A stretch of DNA of 64,000 bases from Dermanyssus gallinae (GCA_003439945.1 QVRM01001791.1:62001-126000), one strand, 5' to 3'; shown: positions 25,328 to 34,463, counted from the first letter of the stretch. Program-made: numbers and translations. The notes: generated by a model from the letters alone, not told the origin.

Positions 25328-25468
25328 TAATAGGCTACAATATCGTGCTAGCTGAGCTAGCGTGACCCCAGTACAGTGCTTAGGTTATCACACGATCAAT
25401 GACATAATAATTTACATCAAAGTGCAGCTGTAATTTAGCTTGCTCGCAAAAGTATCTGATCGTAACGC

Positions 25469-25504
<36 letters not shown>

Positions 25505-28500
25505 CGTAACTAAGGTAAATGTTGGAATGTTGTACGAGGAATTGAGGTGTTTAATTCCATGCAACAATCGAACTCGAATAGTGTAACGGTTGCGTCGCGC
25601 CTTCTCACTCGCGACTGTAATGGCCCGTGTTATAGATGGATAGTTCTTCGGCGGAGACCAGATCTTTACTCGACGGAGATGACGACGCTACGAAGGGAGC
25701 TCGTGAAGAGGTCGTGTTGTCCGGAGACAGTAGCGGATCGGATCGCTCTGAGTTGACTGGACGCCCTGCTGCTGGTTTAGCAGCGCCAGCCGGTTCGTCG
25801 TCACCCGCAGCGGCGACCGTCATTACGGTGGATCAAGCCACCGACACCAGTCTCGATAATCGGTAACATCAGCCGACCCCGAAAATAGACATCTGTGGCT
25901 AGGAGCAAGCAAAACTATCTGATCTTTTAACTACGTCTATCCTAGACGATCTCTCCTCTACGGTTTGGTTTCTTACCCTTTTTTGTGTCTTCTGAGCCAG
26001 TGTTCGTTTCGTGCTACAAACCTTCTGTACATATTTTTCCGTCAGCAAGTGATGCTCAAGGGCTGAGCAGACTTCCTCCCATGAATTGATTTGTATTCCT
26101 AAGTATATGTATATTATTTGTTTCTATATAAAGTATGCAATTTGTTTTATTAATTTAAATAGTGTTCGGAATATTAGTTGTTCGGTGGGACCCACTGACT
26201 GACACCGCGTTTCCCCGCTGAACTTCGATCCAGAATACTTTCCAGAACGAGGATATTCTCTGTGAGCGCGTTTACCCTAAATTATATAGTGATTGTTTTG
26301 GAGAACTTTTTGTAATCAACTGAATCTCCTTACAGTATATCTTTGTTTCGTATATCGTAGTACTTATCATGCCAGTTAACTATAAAATTAATAAGATTCA
26401 GTGGCAATTGTGTCTACTGAGTTTAATTTTAGTGGACATATGAATGAAGAAATAACCACCAGTAAAATATTGACTTTACTATTGGTAAAAGATCTTACTT
26501 ATTGGAATGTTGTTAAGATGATGGAAATGCGAGTGATATTAATTTTCGCTACGACCAAGCCAGATCTGCTTTCAATCGATATTTCGTTTTCGGATGTTTG
26601 AAATGTATATTCGAGTTTTGTAAGCTAGAGTAGCTGTTTGAGCAAGATGTTCGGAATCAAACCACCCGAAGGACTCTCCAATTTTATAAATATTCCTGTC
26701 GTCAGGCGTTTTCCCTGGTCGACTAAGGTGATTCCATTTTTATCATTCTGTATCATTTATATTTGCTTGTTAGTCTAGTGTTCGTGCTGGTGTTGTTGTT
26801 GTTATTTCTCTCATTGTTTTTATTAATATTGCTCCTGCGCTTGCTCTTGCCCACTTGCAATTGAGTGCGTAATTATTTTTGCAACGAGGATTTTTACTTA
26901 GGTGCGTATAGTATTGCTTTTTATGTGATACTTTAACACGTCCTAGGTAATTTTTAGTTGTGATTTTGCCTGGTCTTTTCTTTTCTTATTGCCGGCGATG
27001 TCTTCAGCTTTGGGATTGAATTTAGTAATCGGTACAATAAAATTGCTAACGCACACCGTGTAATGGTAACACTGTTGTGATAGATATACCCCTCGTCAAC
27101 AGATGTAATTTATTAGATAATACGCTTATGTTTTTGTTGGTATGCTGTTTGTGCTGTAGTGATATGCATGGATCGAGAGAGGATACGCGGGATCTGGATG
27201 TGCTCTTTCATCGACGAAGAATCTTTCCTGATTTGGGTAATTATGCGTATATACAAATGCTGATTAGAGTTAATGCGTTGGACTAACGCACACTGGACAG
27301 AGAAGGTAAAAAACATCACTTTTGCATAAAGGGGCGAAAATCACTTTTACGACAACTAATAGAAAGGCGGCAAAATTGTGTTTTGTATTTTTCCTATCCC
27401 CCGATCTTGTGGTGACCTCTGAATTGTCATACGTCATATTTGTTGCATTGAAGTAATCTATATTAGCAAAGCTTAAATGGATGGTAAGTGTGAACGGTGA
27501 ACGCAGTAATGGATTGAAATCGTTTGCTGTTTGTGCACACAGCTATAGGGGTTCGAAACGGTGCTGGTGACTCAACGGAGCTGGAGCTTGTTGAGCAGGG
27601 CGAAAGCGCCGTGGTGAGGTCTCTGGCTGCCTGTGCCAGAGATGACGACGATGACGATGAGGCGAATCTCACCGATTTACCCCCTCTGCCCCCAGGTATC
27701 TATGCATACATTTTTTATTGATGTTTATGTGTGCACATTTATTTGTTCCTAGGTTAACCTACTTCTGCAAATCTTAGTCATCGTTTTGAAAGGGCACGTT
27801 TAGCGGCGGAATTAAACCTGCTGCTGCAAGTGCCACAGTCGCCAGCCATCTCCCAAACCCCGTCCCGATGACAATAGATGATGTATTTTTGTTATTGGTT
27901 CTGTACAAAATCGGGCGGCCATGTATGTATGTAAATTCATTTGACGTGGGCTGTACTGAGTATTTCAAACGTTACACGCATGTTCTCAGTAATATGCATT
28001 AAATATGTTGTATTAGGTACATGCTGACGGGTAGATCTTGGCGATACACTTGTAGATGGAAGACCCGCTTTCGTAAACCGATTTTTCTGCTGGCTGCGCA
28101 TTGCTATTGTTTTACTTAATTTTTGTGTGTATATACGTGGATATGGTCCATCTAAGGTGAAGAACATAATACTCTTTGAAGTAAACACATCCGTGAAGTC
28201 TAATTCTCACAAACTATGGCAATAGGCCGTCAACGGCATTGCCCTCTGATGTCAATAAAATCTCTTAGCGTCTCTCCACACAAACAGTGTGTCGTCCTAA
28301 TGCGTAGGAAACTTTGCGAGGCCACCGACCTGAACAAATTGATCCTGCCTTAATGATTTGGCGATGACTGAATCATTTGAATTGAGGGTTTACGCGATTT
28401 TTTGGCGCGCTACATTTTCAATACTTGTGTTGGTGACGGGATAGAATGGGAAAAATGACTGATAACTCTCATGTTAGAAAACGCGGGTTTGATCGCAGCT

Positions 28501-28891
28501 TCTTTCATATATTAATGTTGATGTATGTGTACTACACCCACTGTATCGGAATTTATATTCATTCCGATATGCTGGATGTGGTATAGGGGTAATATAGTTT
28601 CATCAACGGTTAATGAGCAAAAAGTGCTTAAAAGATAATGCCTAAAATAATGCATATTAAATGAGAACAAACATTCTCACAAATATGAGATACGATCGGG
28701 TTGTCGGATTATCAAATATCAATGAGTATCCTCTATGCGTTTTGTACGTACGATTTTCAGGTACACCAGGGTCAGGTTCCGGTTCAAGTGCCGAAAGTTT
28801 TTCCAGTGCAAGTTCAGCTACACGACTCCTCGTTAATGCGGCTGCTGGAGGACCCGCTGCAACTGGCCCAGGTATGGCAAGAAGTAGCTGA
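13770..28891 (+). CDS. MGRN1: MGRN1/RNF157-type E3 ubiquitin-protein ligase (whole gene, 13 coding exons)
   Basis: Mahogunin-family RING ligases attach ubiquitin to substrates; vertebrate MGRN1 acts on endosomal sorting (TSG101) and melanocortin-receptor signalling. The reconstructed order matches the family: MG-(A/S)-x-LSR start, NYFASH…[51 protein letters not shown] and [14 protein letters not shown], a C3HC4 [19 protein letters not shown], and [14 protein letters not shown]. Coding exons are 13770-13857, 15682-15891, 16432-16668, 17291-17457, 18060-18257, 18508-18755, 19598-19894, 23170-23358, 24073-24666, 25636-25862, 27160-27236, 27543-27695 and 28761-28891. About 2.8 kb of coding sequence gives about 940 residues, much longer than vertebrate MGRN1 because of low-complexity inserts. 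Splice phases agree at every junction except those of exon 2, which is frame-broken. An alternative end uses a donor at 28872 and an exon at 33486. Whether this copy is functional depends on exon 2. Confidence 0.9.
13988..14040. repeat. (TA)n-rich tract in intron 1
   Basis: TA runs interrupted by GTATAC and AATTATAC. Confidence 0.9.
14041..15598. other. intron 1 of the MGRN1-like gene
   Basis: Contains a second short (TA)n at 14306-14330. A 157-codon frame at 14840-15313 shows no recognised domain and no family-consistent splice sites. I see no further exon of the gene here. Confidence 0.5.
15599..15653. repeat. (TA)n microsatellite just upstream of exon 2
   Basis: A 55-base TA tract ending 28 bases before the exon 2 acceptor. 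Such tracts often reduce read mapping and polishing quality, which is relevant to the frame breaks in exon 2. Confidence 0.95.
15682..15891 (+). CDS. MGRN1: MGRN1-like exon 2, reading frame broken
   Basis: Conserved segments appear in order but in different frames. NYFASH is at 15686-15703, IMGG…SQPE at 15706-15747, [20 protein letters not shown] at about 15750-15809, continuing to QPNDP near 15834, and [16 protein letters not shown] at 15845-15891. Each transition is a one- or two-base shift; the first fits a missing T in CATTCATAATG. The acceptor (TTGTGTAG) and donor (GTAAGC) are good. With phase 1 in and phase 2 out, 206 bases remain between the split codons, which is not a multiple of 3, so the errors do not cancel. 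The exon begins 29 bases after a (TA)n tract. Sequencing or assembly error and true inactivation both remain possible. Confidence 0.85.
16432..16668 (+). CDS. MGRN1: MGRN1-like exon 3
   Basis: The acceptor TTGCAG leads into a base that completes the split arginine from exon 2. The first half (about 45 residues) is a Gly/Ser/Thr-rich insert with repeated GGTGG, in the place where vertebrate MGRN1 has a short acidic loop. The second half, [20 protein letters not shown] followed by FCTEE, matches LYSLEFTFDADARVAITIYC of the family. The donor GTGTAAGT leaves phase 2. The exon is intact. Confidence 0.9.
16743..16772. repeat. (TA)n microsatellite
   Basis: Pure TA run in intron 3. Confidence 0.95.
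17291..17457 (+). CDS. MGRN1: MGRN1-like exon 4
   Basis: After TTTGCAG the exon reads [20 protein letters not shown] and continues [20 protein letters not shown], closely matching the family's YSP.SP…SETVHYKRG…QF…F..S.W.D.EL. The donor GGTAAGA gives phase 1, which agrees with exon 5. Confidence 0.92.
18060..18257 (+). CDS. MGRN1: MGRN1-like exon 5
   Basis: Begins after TCATTCAG. The first 35 or so residues are a glycine-rich insert ([14 protein letters not shown] type) not present in vertebrate MGRN1. It is followed by the conserved [14 protein letters not shown] and SHVLLA. The donor GCAG/GTAAAC leaves phase 1, and the next exon supplies two bases. No frame errors. Confidence 0.92.
18508..18755 (+). 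CDS. MGRN1: MGRN1-like exon 6
   Basis: After CAATTGCAG it encodes [14 protein letters not shown]…, then [20 protein letters not shown] and [11 protein letters not shown], the hallmark segment just before the RING in all MGRN1/RNF157 proteins. A Ser/Asn/His-rich stretch follows and ends at AAT/GTACGC, phase 0. The GTACGC donor is weaker than the others, but no better one keeps phase 0 with exon 7. Confidence 0.9.
18941..18979. repeat. (TA)n microsatellite
   Basis: Pure TA run in intron 6. Confidence 0.95.
19598..19894 (+). CDS. MGRN1: MGRN1-like exon 7, RING finger
   Basis: Acidic linker ([10 protein letters not shown]), then the RING from about 19676 to 19800: CVIC-x11-CRH-x3-C-TA-C…CPIC, a C3HC4 pattern with every zinc ligand present. 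[13 protein letters not shown] and [20 protein letters not shown] are nearly identical to vertebrate MGRN1. This is the E2-binding catalytic module. The acceptor TCTCACAG and donor CAG/GTGAGT are strong and both are phase 0. Confidence 0.97.
20150..23065 (-). mobile_element. LINE in intron 7, antisense to the gene: ORF1-like, endonuclease and RT
   Basis: Read on the minus strand from 23065 down. First comes [20 protein letters not shown]…[14 protein letters not shown]…[16 protein letters not shown], which resembles an SGNH-hydrolase/esterase-like domain. Then a linker, then an AP endonuclease at 22290-21790 ([28 protein letters not shown]) continuing after a frame break in a G5 run near 21810. 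A linker follows at 21630-21015, then RT with QHGFR at about 20655, FIDLKTAFD at about 20550, [14 protein letters not shown] at 20380-20340 and [10 protein letters not shown] at 20290-20260. The RT box reads YAGD in place of YADD, and PHGD replaces PQGD, so catalysis is probably lost. Several frame breaks and one internal stop show a decayed copy. Confidence 0.8.
23170..23358 (+). CDS. MGRN1: MGRN1-like exon 8, conserved post-RING motif
   Basis: Encodes [20 protein letters not shown], matching the family's VPPGYEPISLLEALNG, then a Gly/Ser/His-rich tail. The acceptor is TCTTGCAG, the donor CAACAG/GTCAGT, both phase 0. It is separated from the RING exon by a 3.3-kb intron containing an antisense LINE. 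Confidence 0.93.
23760..23820. repeat. (CAA)n microsatellite
   Basis: CAA/ACA run in intron 8 with short interruptions. Confidence 0.9.
23837..23914. repeat. 27-bp minisatellite, three units
   Basis: Three direct copies of a 27-base unit starting TGGTTCGTAACGTATGCTGG. The third has an AC to AA change (GTAAAG) and is cut short. Confidence 0.95.
24073..24666 (+). CDS. MGRN1: MGRN1-like exon 9, low-complexity and polyglutamine region
   Basis: A 198-codon exon in phase 0. In order it holds a Thr/Gly/Ser-rich part, a CAG/CAA array coding a run of about 25 glutamines broken by one Leu (24253-24330), an alanine run, and a basic/serine-rich part ending near HVSATSLT at the donor GTAAGT (24667). An alternative donor GTGAGC at 24646 is also phase 0. 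Vertebrate MGRN1 has no counterpart to this insert; RNF157 homologues vary here. Assignment rests on phase, acceptor (GTGCACAG) and position between conserved exons. Confidence 0.7.
24253..24330 (+). repeat. CAG/CAA array coding polyglutamine
   Basis: Mixed CAG and CAA triplets with one CTG, in frame in exon 9. Mixing of the two glutamine codons suggests the length is fairly stable. Length polymorphism is likely between individuals. Confidence 0.95.
25272..25324. repeat. (TA)n microsatellite
   Basis: Pure TA run in intron 9. Confidence 0.95.
25472..25502. repeat. (TA)n microsatellite
   Basis: Second TA run in intron 9, 150 bases after the first. Confidence 0.95.
25636..25862 (+). CDS. MGRN1: MGRN1-like exon 10
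   Basis: The frame [20 protein letters not shown]… continues Ser/Gly/Ala-rich to DTSLDNR. The acceptor is GTGTTATAG, and the donor at 25863 (CG/GTAACA) leaves phase 2. Reading on would hit a TAA immediately, which fits a spliced exon end. The sequence is unlike vertebrate MGRN1, but phases 0 in and 2 out agree with the neighbours. Confidence 0.65.
25863..27159. other. intron 10
   Basis: A/T-rich, with no exon or repeat recognised apart from short poly-pyrimidine stretches. Confidence 0.5.
27160..27236 (+). CDS. MGRN1: MGRN1-like small exon 11 (77 nt)
   Basis: Found by phase matching: exon 10 ends in phase 2 and exon 12 starts in phase 1, so a linking exon was required. A strong polypyrimidine acceptor (TTGTGCTGTAG) opens a 77-base exon encoding [16 protein letters not shown] then HRRRIFPDL, and closes at a GTAATT donor in phase 1. 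Both phases fit exactly. The peptide is charged and compact. Its homology outside this gene is not known to me. Confidence 0.6.
27543..27695 (+). CDS. MGRN1: MGRN1-like exon 12
   Basis: Begins after GTGCACACAG and encodes [20 protein letters not shown]…, an acidic DDDDDDE run, and ends [11 protein letters not shown] with the donor GTATCT in phase 1. The proline motif continues across the junction into GTPGSGS of exon 13, which is a conserved C-terminal signature in arthropod members of the family as far as I recall. Confidence 0.75.
28761..28891 (+). CDS. MGRN1: MGRN1-like exon 13 with stop codon
   Basis: After CGATTTTCAG it reads [20 protein letters not shown] and on to a TGA ending at 28891. 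Inside the exon a donor (CCAG/GTATGG, GT at 28872) in phase 1 would instead join the candidate exon at 33486, replacing the last six residues with a 33-residue tail. Both ends are possible. No clear AATAAA signal was found within 1 kb of the stop. Confidence 0.65.
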
Positions 28892-30264
28892 TGCACGTTC
28901 TAAAACGGATGTGACTTTTCCGAGTTGATAAGCATACATGTGTATGGCTGTAAAAATGTGAGACGACATGTGTGAACAATATAGTATAGATAGCCAACTT
29001 CGAGGCTTTGACGAATACCGGCCGAGCCTTTGAGGTTGCAGGGTCACTGCAAGTCGGATGCAGAGTTTACCGAGCTTGGGGTTCATAAGGCTATCCGAAA
29101 GCTTCCCACAGAAACATGTGGCGAAAATATGCCATATAATGAACATCAGAAATTGGCTATCCCGTGCCGGTCATCGGTAAGAATATATGTTTATATAAAC
29201 TTTTATCGAGCCTTATCGTTCGTTGCCTTGTTCCAGTCATAGAATTTCGTAAGATGGCCGCTTCCTGAGCAGCAACACGGTTTCCAGCTAGATAGATCTA
29301 CGAGCTTGCAAAACTCTGCACGAAAATTAAGAGAAGCAGCAGTCAATCGTGATAAATGAGAATCTTCCTTAAACTTGCGGCATCGCACAGAATGGCAACT
29401 TAGTGCTCTTCTATTGTCGATGCTGATTGGAGACTTTCCCGGGTGCGTAATGAATCGGCGTTGGTCTTGGTAGTTGGGCGACTTGGTCGTATATAACTGT
29501 AGCAGAAATCATCAGGGCAACGGACGGCGACTTGTAGGCCTACCCGACACTTCACTGCTAGGCTTGTTATTACTATCATAAGCCAGACGCAATCTGTATG
29601 TGCCCCATTTGTCACCAAAGATGCACCCGTAATCTTCTGTTAAACAATACAAGAACACCCTCGTTAACGTTCTGAAAATGTATCGAGACACAGGCTATAT
29701 AATGTGTTCATATAGGTTTAAACCAAACAGACTAAGTACTAGTTGTTGTGTTTTAACCAAATGACGACGTGTTACCGGGACCTAAGTTATAGATAAACAA
29801 CGAGGAGTTTGGTTTGAAGTTTTACATGTAGATGTTACCCGGGACAAGCACAACTTTTATTCACATTTTGGTTTTTACTCATTTATTGACAAATGTGGTG
29901 TGTTGTATTGTGTGTAAATAATCTTACACGACTACTAGGGTGAGACTTGATTTGACATAAGCAGAGATATGTGTAAAAGGCGCCCCCCACAAACCCAACA
30001 CCTACTACCTAACAAACTACCCAAGAGTTTATAAGGTAGAAACGGCTACCCACAAATATGTTTAGGTGAATGAGTGCGTGTCCTGTGATTGTCTCTGCAA
30101 GATGCATGTGTACATACACATGCCTACTCGTCAGTCGCATTTGGCAATTTGACAATGGTTAAAGTACGGTTACAGAATTTTTTTGGCGCTAACCTTTGTC
30201 ATATATAGATGGCCATAAAAATGTAAAACACTGGACTCTGATGATTCAAGTAGAGGCGTGGGTC

Positions 30265-30268
<4 letters not shown>
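28892..30268. other. 3' flank (or intron 13) of the MGRN1-like gene
   Basis: If the stop at 28891 is used, the 3' UTR starts here. I see no strong AATAAA. Small open frames show no recognised domain. Confidence 0.4.
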
Positions 30269-30319
<51 letters not shown>

Positions 30320-30320
30320 T
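30269..30320. repeat. (TA)n microsatellite
   Basis: TA run abutting the 3' side of a minus-strand LINE fragment. Confidence 0.95.
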
Positions 30321-30823
30321 TCGCTTTATTCAAGAAAATGTTTAATCTGTTAACATCAAGTTTCTGTGGAGTTGGCGGATTTCTTTCCATGGGAATATAT
30401 GGTTTAGAGCTCGTTTTGTCGCAACAAACTTGGAAGAATATTCTTCTCACGACGCGTCGTCGTATGGATGATGTTGAACATCTTTAACATCAGTTCGGTA
30501 TGACCTTTCGCAATATTTACGAGAGCATGACGGTCAATCTACCGCAACAAATATGTTGGGGATTTGGACGTCATCACTAGGATACCGCACTTGTATGCCA
30601 TCTTTCTTCGGTATTTGCTGCATATCTTGTCTAAGAGTTGCTGCTCTTTCTTCAGACATGGGTTCCAGACTGGAGCTGCGTATGTTATTATTGGCAGTAC
30701 GTACACCTCAAATTGCTGTAAGTTTATATGTGGATCCCTTAGTATGAACGAACGTATGATCCAATTTGCTCCCTGTATAGCTTTTAAAACGATGTCTGTT
30801 ATATGTTCTATGCACTTCATATT

Positions 30824-30825
<2 letters not shown>
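30321..30825 (-). mobile_element. Jockey/CR1-like LINE 3' fragment
   Basis: The minus-strand frame at 30820-30539 reads MKCIEHITDIVLKAIQGANW, then IIRSFILRDPHINLQQFEVY, VLPIITYAAPVWNPCLKKEQ and RRKMAYKCGI. This is the thumb/C-terminal region after the RT in Jockey/CR1-type elements (RA..I.R.F…F..YV.PI..YA.PVW.P). The remainder to 30321 is degraded coding sequence with stops. The fragment is 5'-truncated and bordered by (TA)n on both sides. Confidence 0.75.
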
Positions 30826-30854
<29 letters not shown>

Positions 30855-30914
30855 GGGGATCGGCGTCACGAAGATGTCTGTTATATGTTCTATGCACTTC
30901 ATATTAACACACAC

Positions 30915-30947
<33 letters not shown>

Positions 30948-30955
30948 GGATCGGC
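30791..30955. repeat. 82-bp tandem duplication containing (TA)n
   Basis: GATGTCTGTTATATGTTCTA and the sequence after it occurs at 30791 and again at 30873. Each copy contains its own (TA)n tract (30826-30854 and 30917-30945) followed by GGGGATCGGCGTCACGAAGA. The duplicated segment includes the 5' end of the LINE fragment. Confidence 0.95.
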
Positions 30956-31179
30956 GTCACGAAGAGGAATCTTATGGATCTTACCGTCTTAACGTTGCAA
31001 GGAACCTTGATATACCGCTCGCATCGAGTCCATAAGAGCGGGGGCTGCCATCAAGCAAGGACACGGACAGCTGATTCTTGTCCTCACGTGACACCTTTTT
31101 ACCACAATTTTTATTAAGGCGAGCACTGCCGAGTGTGCAAACGTATTGTAAATGATTAATAAATCATCACAATATTTTT

Positions 31180-31180
<1 letters not shown>

Positions 31181-31220
<40 letters not shown>
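31181..31220. repeat. (CT)n-(TA)n compound microsatellite
   Basis: A short CT run joined to a 29-base TA run. Confidence 0.95.
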
Positions 31221-31222
<2 letters not shown>

Positions 31223-31539
31223 AGAGCAACATCAACAGCGCGTACCGAGATCCAACATCTATATCTCGGTATGCTCCACCTCTCTCCACGATTTTAACAT
31301 CTTCGTAACAACAATGTTTTTAACTTATCTCCCAAAAAAGAGACGATGGATTCCCGAAAACTATATATATATATAATATCAAAAAATGGGGAGTTTCATG
31401 CACCTCTGACGCACAGGAGGTTAGCTTTAACCACTTTTAATATTTATATAATAATTCTAACGTTTACACAAGGCAATTGTATTTTTAAATATATATTGCT
31501 ATATTTGTTGTCGGGATTGAATGAAATTGGAAAATGTAA

Positions 31540-32200
31540 AACACTGGACTCTATGATTCCAGCAGAGGCGTGGAGAGCGCCGTGGCTGACCATTAAAGAT
31601 GCTGAAGAGTGAGTCACGGTAACGTCCCAGACGAGTGTCCTCCCATTCTCAAAGGCTGTTAGGGTCCTTTCGTCAGGTCGACGGGAGTCGTCTGTATACA
31701 AGCCTGCAGGTTCGAGAACGCACGGGTAGCCGGAAGACCTTAGAGCACGGGCTAGGGTATCATTCAAAGTAGCGTGTCTCGTCCTACCATTTAAGATGCG
31801 GATGCAGGATAAGCCATGGTGACTTAAGGGTGAGGTCTTCTTGCCACAGCTGCACTCATGTTCCTCGACTAGTGGAATACCAACGCAGATCCTGACAACA
31901 AAGTCTTCTAAGAGGGTTCCAACGGGCGCGCTTGGTAGAGCATTGAGCCACGCACCAACACCATTAGATGAAACTGCTCAAAACTGTGCTTTGTCCACCT
32001 CGTCTTCTGCTAAATTAAAAAGATTGGCTAGTCGTATATGCTCCAACAGTGCTGTCCAGCTTGCCTGGGAAATCGGATCCTTAGGAGGGGGTGCTGCAGT
32101 GCATGTTAAAAGACATTCCTTAAGACGGTACGTAACCGTGCGACAGCTGGAGAATTTAGTATTTTTGACGCCCTTTGCTAGGCACTAGACATTGATGCGT
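31540..32200 (-). mobile_element. LINE C-terminal domain (family A, copy 2)
   Basis: Minus-strand reading gives GAWLNALPSAPVGTLLEDF, EEHECSCGKK…HHGLSC (Cys/His cluster), NGRTRHATLNDTLARALRSS, GYPCVLEPAGLYTDD, RRPDERTLTAFENGRTLVWD and VTVTHSSASL. It is the same domain as 2126-2890 and 61600-62240. A stop lies upstream (DKAQF*AVSS, near 31984) and the final SIGYP…AFETLG part is missing. The RT is absent. Confidence 0.85.
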
Positions 32201-33485
32201 CCACCACGAAACCTGCAAGACAGGCAATTTAACGTGTGGGCGTTCAACTGTCCAACGTGTAGCGCGTCTAGTAATATGAGGCAAATCAGGGCTAGCAATT
32301 TTCAATGCATCTGCAACCGAGCCTTAATTTCCAAGAGTAGTTCTAGCCGTTTGAGTGGACCTGAGGCTCGACTTGGGAACAACTACTCGGTAACGTCGAA
32401 CGCGTGAAGGCCATAATTTCCCACATACCGACTTGACTTCTTAGAAACTTTGCGGGGAAGAAACGCAGGCTTCGGAAGAATTAACTGCGGCGTTCGGTCG
32501 TCAGCTGCTGACGAGATACCTCTGACAACTGAGGCGTAACTTGGGTCTGGCATCGCGGCTTCGGTGGCTACAGCAGCCTAAGGGGGTATCTTCGGCATCT
32601 CCAACTCGTCTCCAATGATGGCTGTAAGATGAACCACCCTTACCTGTTGAAGATGCGAAGATGCGATTTTAGCATATATATTGTCTTCATTTATTGAACC
32701 CATGCCTCCGTTTGAATCATCAGAGTCTAGTATTTTACCTTTCGACTGTATATATATATATATATATATATATACGCAGGAGTTACTAGGTTTTAGTCAG
32801 CAATTGAACTTTGTTTGCATTCACGAAGATGCTGTAAATGTTGTCTGCTCTATCTATTCGAGTCTTTGGTTTTATTTACCCTTACAAAGGTACATAGAGG
32901 AGACATTCAACATTCATTCTTAAGTGATGGCTCGAAGACAAGGGTTGTGTTAAAGTGTGGGCAAGATTGATAATTTAAGAGATATATTGAGATTAAAACT
33001 ACACTGAACGTGTTTAATACCGTAGGCCTTCAGGTGGGAATGTTTATGCTTTACACTGAATACTTATGCTAGGTGCACCTGATATGTATATTCCACGGCA
33101 GATCCAATCATTTCGTTTTATTGACATGGGTGCAAAAAGAATTACTGCATCCATGGCGATAGTACTTTTCAGCACAAGTGTTATGTCTGCAGAAAACTAC
33201 GAACTTAAATCAACCAATTAATCAATTAATTGGAAGCCCATAGAGGTGTATGAGATGAGCTAATCATCTGCCTGTTATAGTTAAAGTGCAAAGCATTGAA
33301 GACCATTCTTATAGTATTAAACGCCATTGGGCCACCTTGTTAATGCGTTTCAGCCGAGCTGCTTGTACACTAGAATGCAAATCCCCAAGATTTTTGAATG
33401 AATTCCTGTTCACAACATTTCTGTTGTCCGTTAAATAATATGCTGAGCTAAATTCAGTAAGATTGTGTGCCTGATTGTCTTTCAG
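32201..33485. other. unassigned stretch
   Basis: Holds a (TA)n at 32749-32774. The part to about 32600 may be further degraded LINE sequence, but I cannot identify motifs. No exon seen until 33486. Confidence 0.35.
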
Positions 33486-33586
33486 GCGGTGCACATGCAG
33501 CTGTCACGGTTGTAACAATAAAGCAGCAGCAACCAAATCAACAACCAACCTTCAGTACAGCGTGCGGAGATACTGAGGAAGTGTAA
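33486..33586 (+). CDS. MGRN1: candidate alternative last exon of the MGRN1-like gene
   Basis: A strong acceptor (TGATTGTCTTTCAG) opens an exon encoding GGAHAAVTVVTIKQQQPNQQ, PTFSTACGDTEEV and a TAA. It enters in phase 1, exactly what the alternative donor at 28872 in exon 13 provides (codon GGC formed across the junction). The composition resembles the gene's own Gln/Ala-rich tail. The intervening intron would be 4.6 kb and contains two antisense LINEs. No protein homology is known to me, so this rests on splice signal, phase and an early stop. Confidence 0.4.
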
Positions 33587-34461
33587 AACTACTGCCTACG
33601 GCTCGCACACATATATGTCCTCGACGAGGTGACTGCTTCAATTTATCATACTTTAACCCCATTTAAGTTTGATGTCGCGGTTTTTTAGGCCCACGAAGCA
33701 CTATTAGAGAGGTTAGTTCACTGAGAAATTGCAATGAGCCCTTGGGGGCAGGTAGTGAGTGCTATACTTGAAGTGAGAGGCATGTCCTTTTTGTGTGAGC
33801 TTTCAAGTTTTGGGGGGGGACAGTTACGTTATGGGCAGGCGTTGCGGTGAATGAGTTGGATTGAGACCCATAATTGGCCATGATTTTCTGCGGTTTCAGA
33901 CGTTGACGGGCAGTCTTCCTTCAACATGTCGGCATGGGTCGAAGCACAGATATATGGGGTACGGAACTCATCCCGGTACGGAGTAAAACCTAAAAAAATA
34001 GACATCATACACTCCAAAAATTGTCTCAAGCCGACAAGGTATTGCTTTTTTGCAGATTTGCTTATGGGCATGGCTGGCGTGCAAATAAATATGTGTGCAT
34101 GTATATTAGATGCGTGGCGCGGGAGAGGGTACCAAACGTAGGTTCGGGTATGAATGGTTCCAGGTGTGAAGCAAAACGAATACGAATGACAATTATTGAG
34201 CCTGAACAAATTATTTTGACGCGAACGAAAATAATCGGTAGCTTCCCCTGGATCGTACTTTTGTGAATACGCCTCATACACGTATCATGTAGCCAGAAAG
34301 CTATTTTGGCTTCAGTGTTGGCATAGTGGTACCACAGTGACTGTACACAGGTGTAGGTTAATGTTTCAGACAACATGATGAGAGGAATCCCTTATTCCAA
34401 TAACGGATATTTGCTTGTGGCGTGAAAATGTTACACGCAAAAAAACACATTTATGCAATTG

Positions 34462-34463
<2 letters not shown>

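Noticed and set aside
25636..25866. Stand-alone small gene starting ATG and ending TAA
   Set aside because: ATG follows an acceptor-like TTATAG and TAA lies in a CG/GTAACA donor. Phases fit exons of the ligase better.
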